A stretch of 7,267 nt of DNA from Planctomycetaceae bacterium (GTDB lineage: Bacteria; Planctomycetota; Planctomycetia; Planctomycetales; Planctomycetaceae): contig DLVV01000405.1 in NCBI GenBank assembly GCA_003445035.1, forward strand, positions 2,288-9,554, written 5' to 3'. Below, in pieces: positions 6,721 to 7,267 of this stretch. The position numbers and the translations under genes are program-made. The notes under the pieces are model-generated. The model did no database searches. It was given only the letters and a program-made list of their open reading frames with translations, and was not told the origin of the DNA. The number at the start of each line of letters is the position of its first letter. Position 1 is the first letter of the stretch.

Positions 6721-7267
6721 TGGCGAGGAATTCGAGTCCGCGGGCGAGGTTGTCGCCTCCGGAGGCGAAAGAAATCCGCAGGGTTCCCTCGGCCGACGGT
6801 CCGTAAGCTCCGCCGTGCATCACCACCACTCCGTGGTCGACCAGCAGGCTGCGGCGAATCTCATTGGACGGTTGTTCGAGGTTCCGGGCATCGGCCATCG
6901 CGAAGAATCCCCCCTCGGGACTCAAGACCTCGACGCGGGGGACGTCGGTCAGGGCGGCGATGACGAGTTCCCGGCGTCGCCCGTACTCGGAGACCATCTC
7001 GAGGACACACTCCTGTGGGCCGTCGAGGGCCGCAGCTGCGGCATCCTGCACAAACGTGGCCGGCCCGCGACTGGATTGCTGCAACACAAGGTACATGGCC
7101 GAAATCACTTCGGCCGGTGCGGCACAAAAACCGACTCTCCAGCCGGTCATCGAGTAGGTCTTGGAGAGGCTGTTGACGATGATGGTCCGCTGGCGTGCGT
7201 CGTCCGAGAGTGCAGCGGGGGTGCGGTGATGGTGACCTGGGTAACAGATCGACTCGTAGATCTCATC
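6695..7267 (-). CDS. Class I/II PLP-dependent aminotransferase, 5' part cut by window edge
   Basis: C-terminal 190 residues of a fold-type I aminotransferase (aspartate/alanine aminotransferase superfamily), a cytoplasmic enzyme that moves amino groups between an amino acid and a 2-oxoacid. The visible part begins with DEIYES, the conserved Asp-x-x-Tyr region that contacts the PLP ring. Next comes SLSKTYSMTGWRVGF, in which the Lys (codon 7160-7162) forms the Schiff base with PLP and the Arg of GWRVG is the usual phosphate contact. Near the C-terminus LRISFA carries the Arg (codon 6776-6778) that binds the substrate alpha-carboxylate. Spacing from Lys to this Arg and to the end is normal, so only the N-terminal half, roughly 200 residues, is missing. 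Specificity cannot be read from this half; aspartate, alanine or glutamate-glyoxylate types all fit. It precedes the FAD/Fe-S dehydrogenase gene on the same strand with overlapping or nearly abutting frames, so the two are probably translated from one mRNA. No frameshift was seen. Confidence 0.93.
   Translation of the reverse strand, partial: DEIYESICYPGHHHRTPAALSDDARQRTIIVNSLSKTYSMTGWRVGFCAAPAEVISAMYLVLQQSSRGPATFVQDAAAAALDGPQECVLEMVSEYGRRRELVIAALTDVPRVEVLSPEGGFFAMADARNLEQPSNEIRRSLLVDHGVVVMHGGAYGPSAEGTLRISFASGGDNLARGLEFLANGLRALGS

Overview
The window is a dense, roughly 60% GC bacterial chromosome segment carrying four protein genes and almost no non-coding DNA. I saw no RNA genes, mobile elements, CRISPR array or large repeats. 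Exported prolyl oligopeptidase-type and DUF885 peptidases, together with a one-piece FAD plus Fe-S 2-hydroxyacid dehydrogenase, would suit an aerobic environmental heterotroph. Planctomycetota is my guess, but it rests on general impression only.

Left part (1-1913, minus strand): the N-terminal 637 codons of a secreted prolyl oligopeptidase. The window edge cuts it just before the expected catalytic Asp and His. A 134-base divergent intergenic region (1914-2047) follows. It holds Shine-Dalgarno sites for both flanking genes and a 13-base near-perfect palindrome. The plus-strand gene at 2048-3841 encodes an exported DUF885-family putative zinc peptidase with an HEAVPGHH motif. The two divergent genes therefore look like a pair of exported peptidases that may share a control region for peptide scavenging.

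Right part (3829-7267, minus strand): two genes in one transcription unit. The upstream gene, cut by the right edge, is a class I/II PLP-dependent aminotransferase. The downstream gene is a 963-residue fusion enzyme with an N-terminal FAD-linked D-2-hydroxyacid dehydrogenase half and a C-terminal Fe-S/CCG half. The two reading frames overlap or nearly abut. A plausible joint role, which is inference, is oxidation of a D-2-hydroxyacid such as glycolate, D-lactate or D-2-hydroxyglutarate to its 2-oxoacid, with electrons passing to the respiratory chain, and transamination of that 2-oxoacid or a related one. The dehydrogenase gene and the DUF885 gene converge and share their last 13 bases, so no room is left for a conventional terminator between them.

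Most of this is ordinary core or housekeeping-type gene content, and I see no convincing novel system. The points worth a second look are the altered first Fe-S motif of the fusion dehydrogenase, the palindrome between the divergent peptidase genes, the overlapping convergent 3' ends, and the aminotransferase-dehydrogenase pairing.
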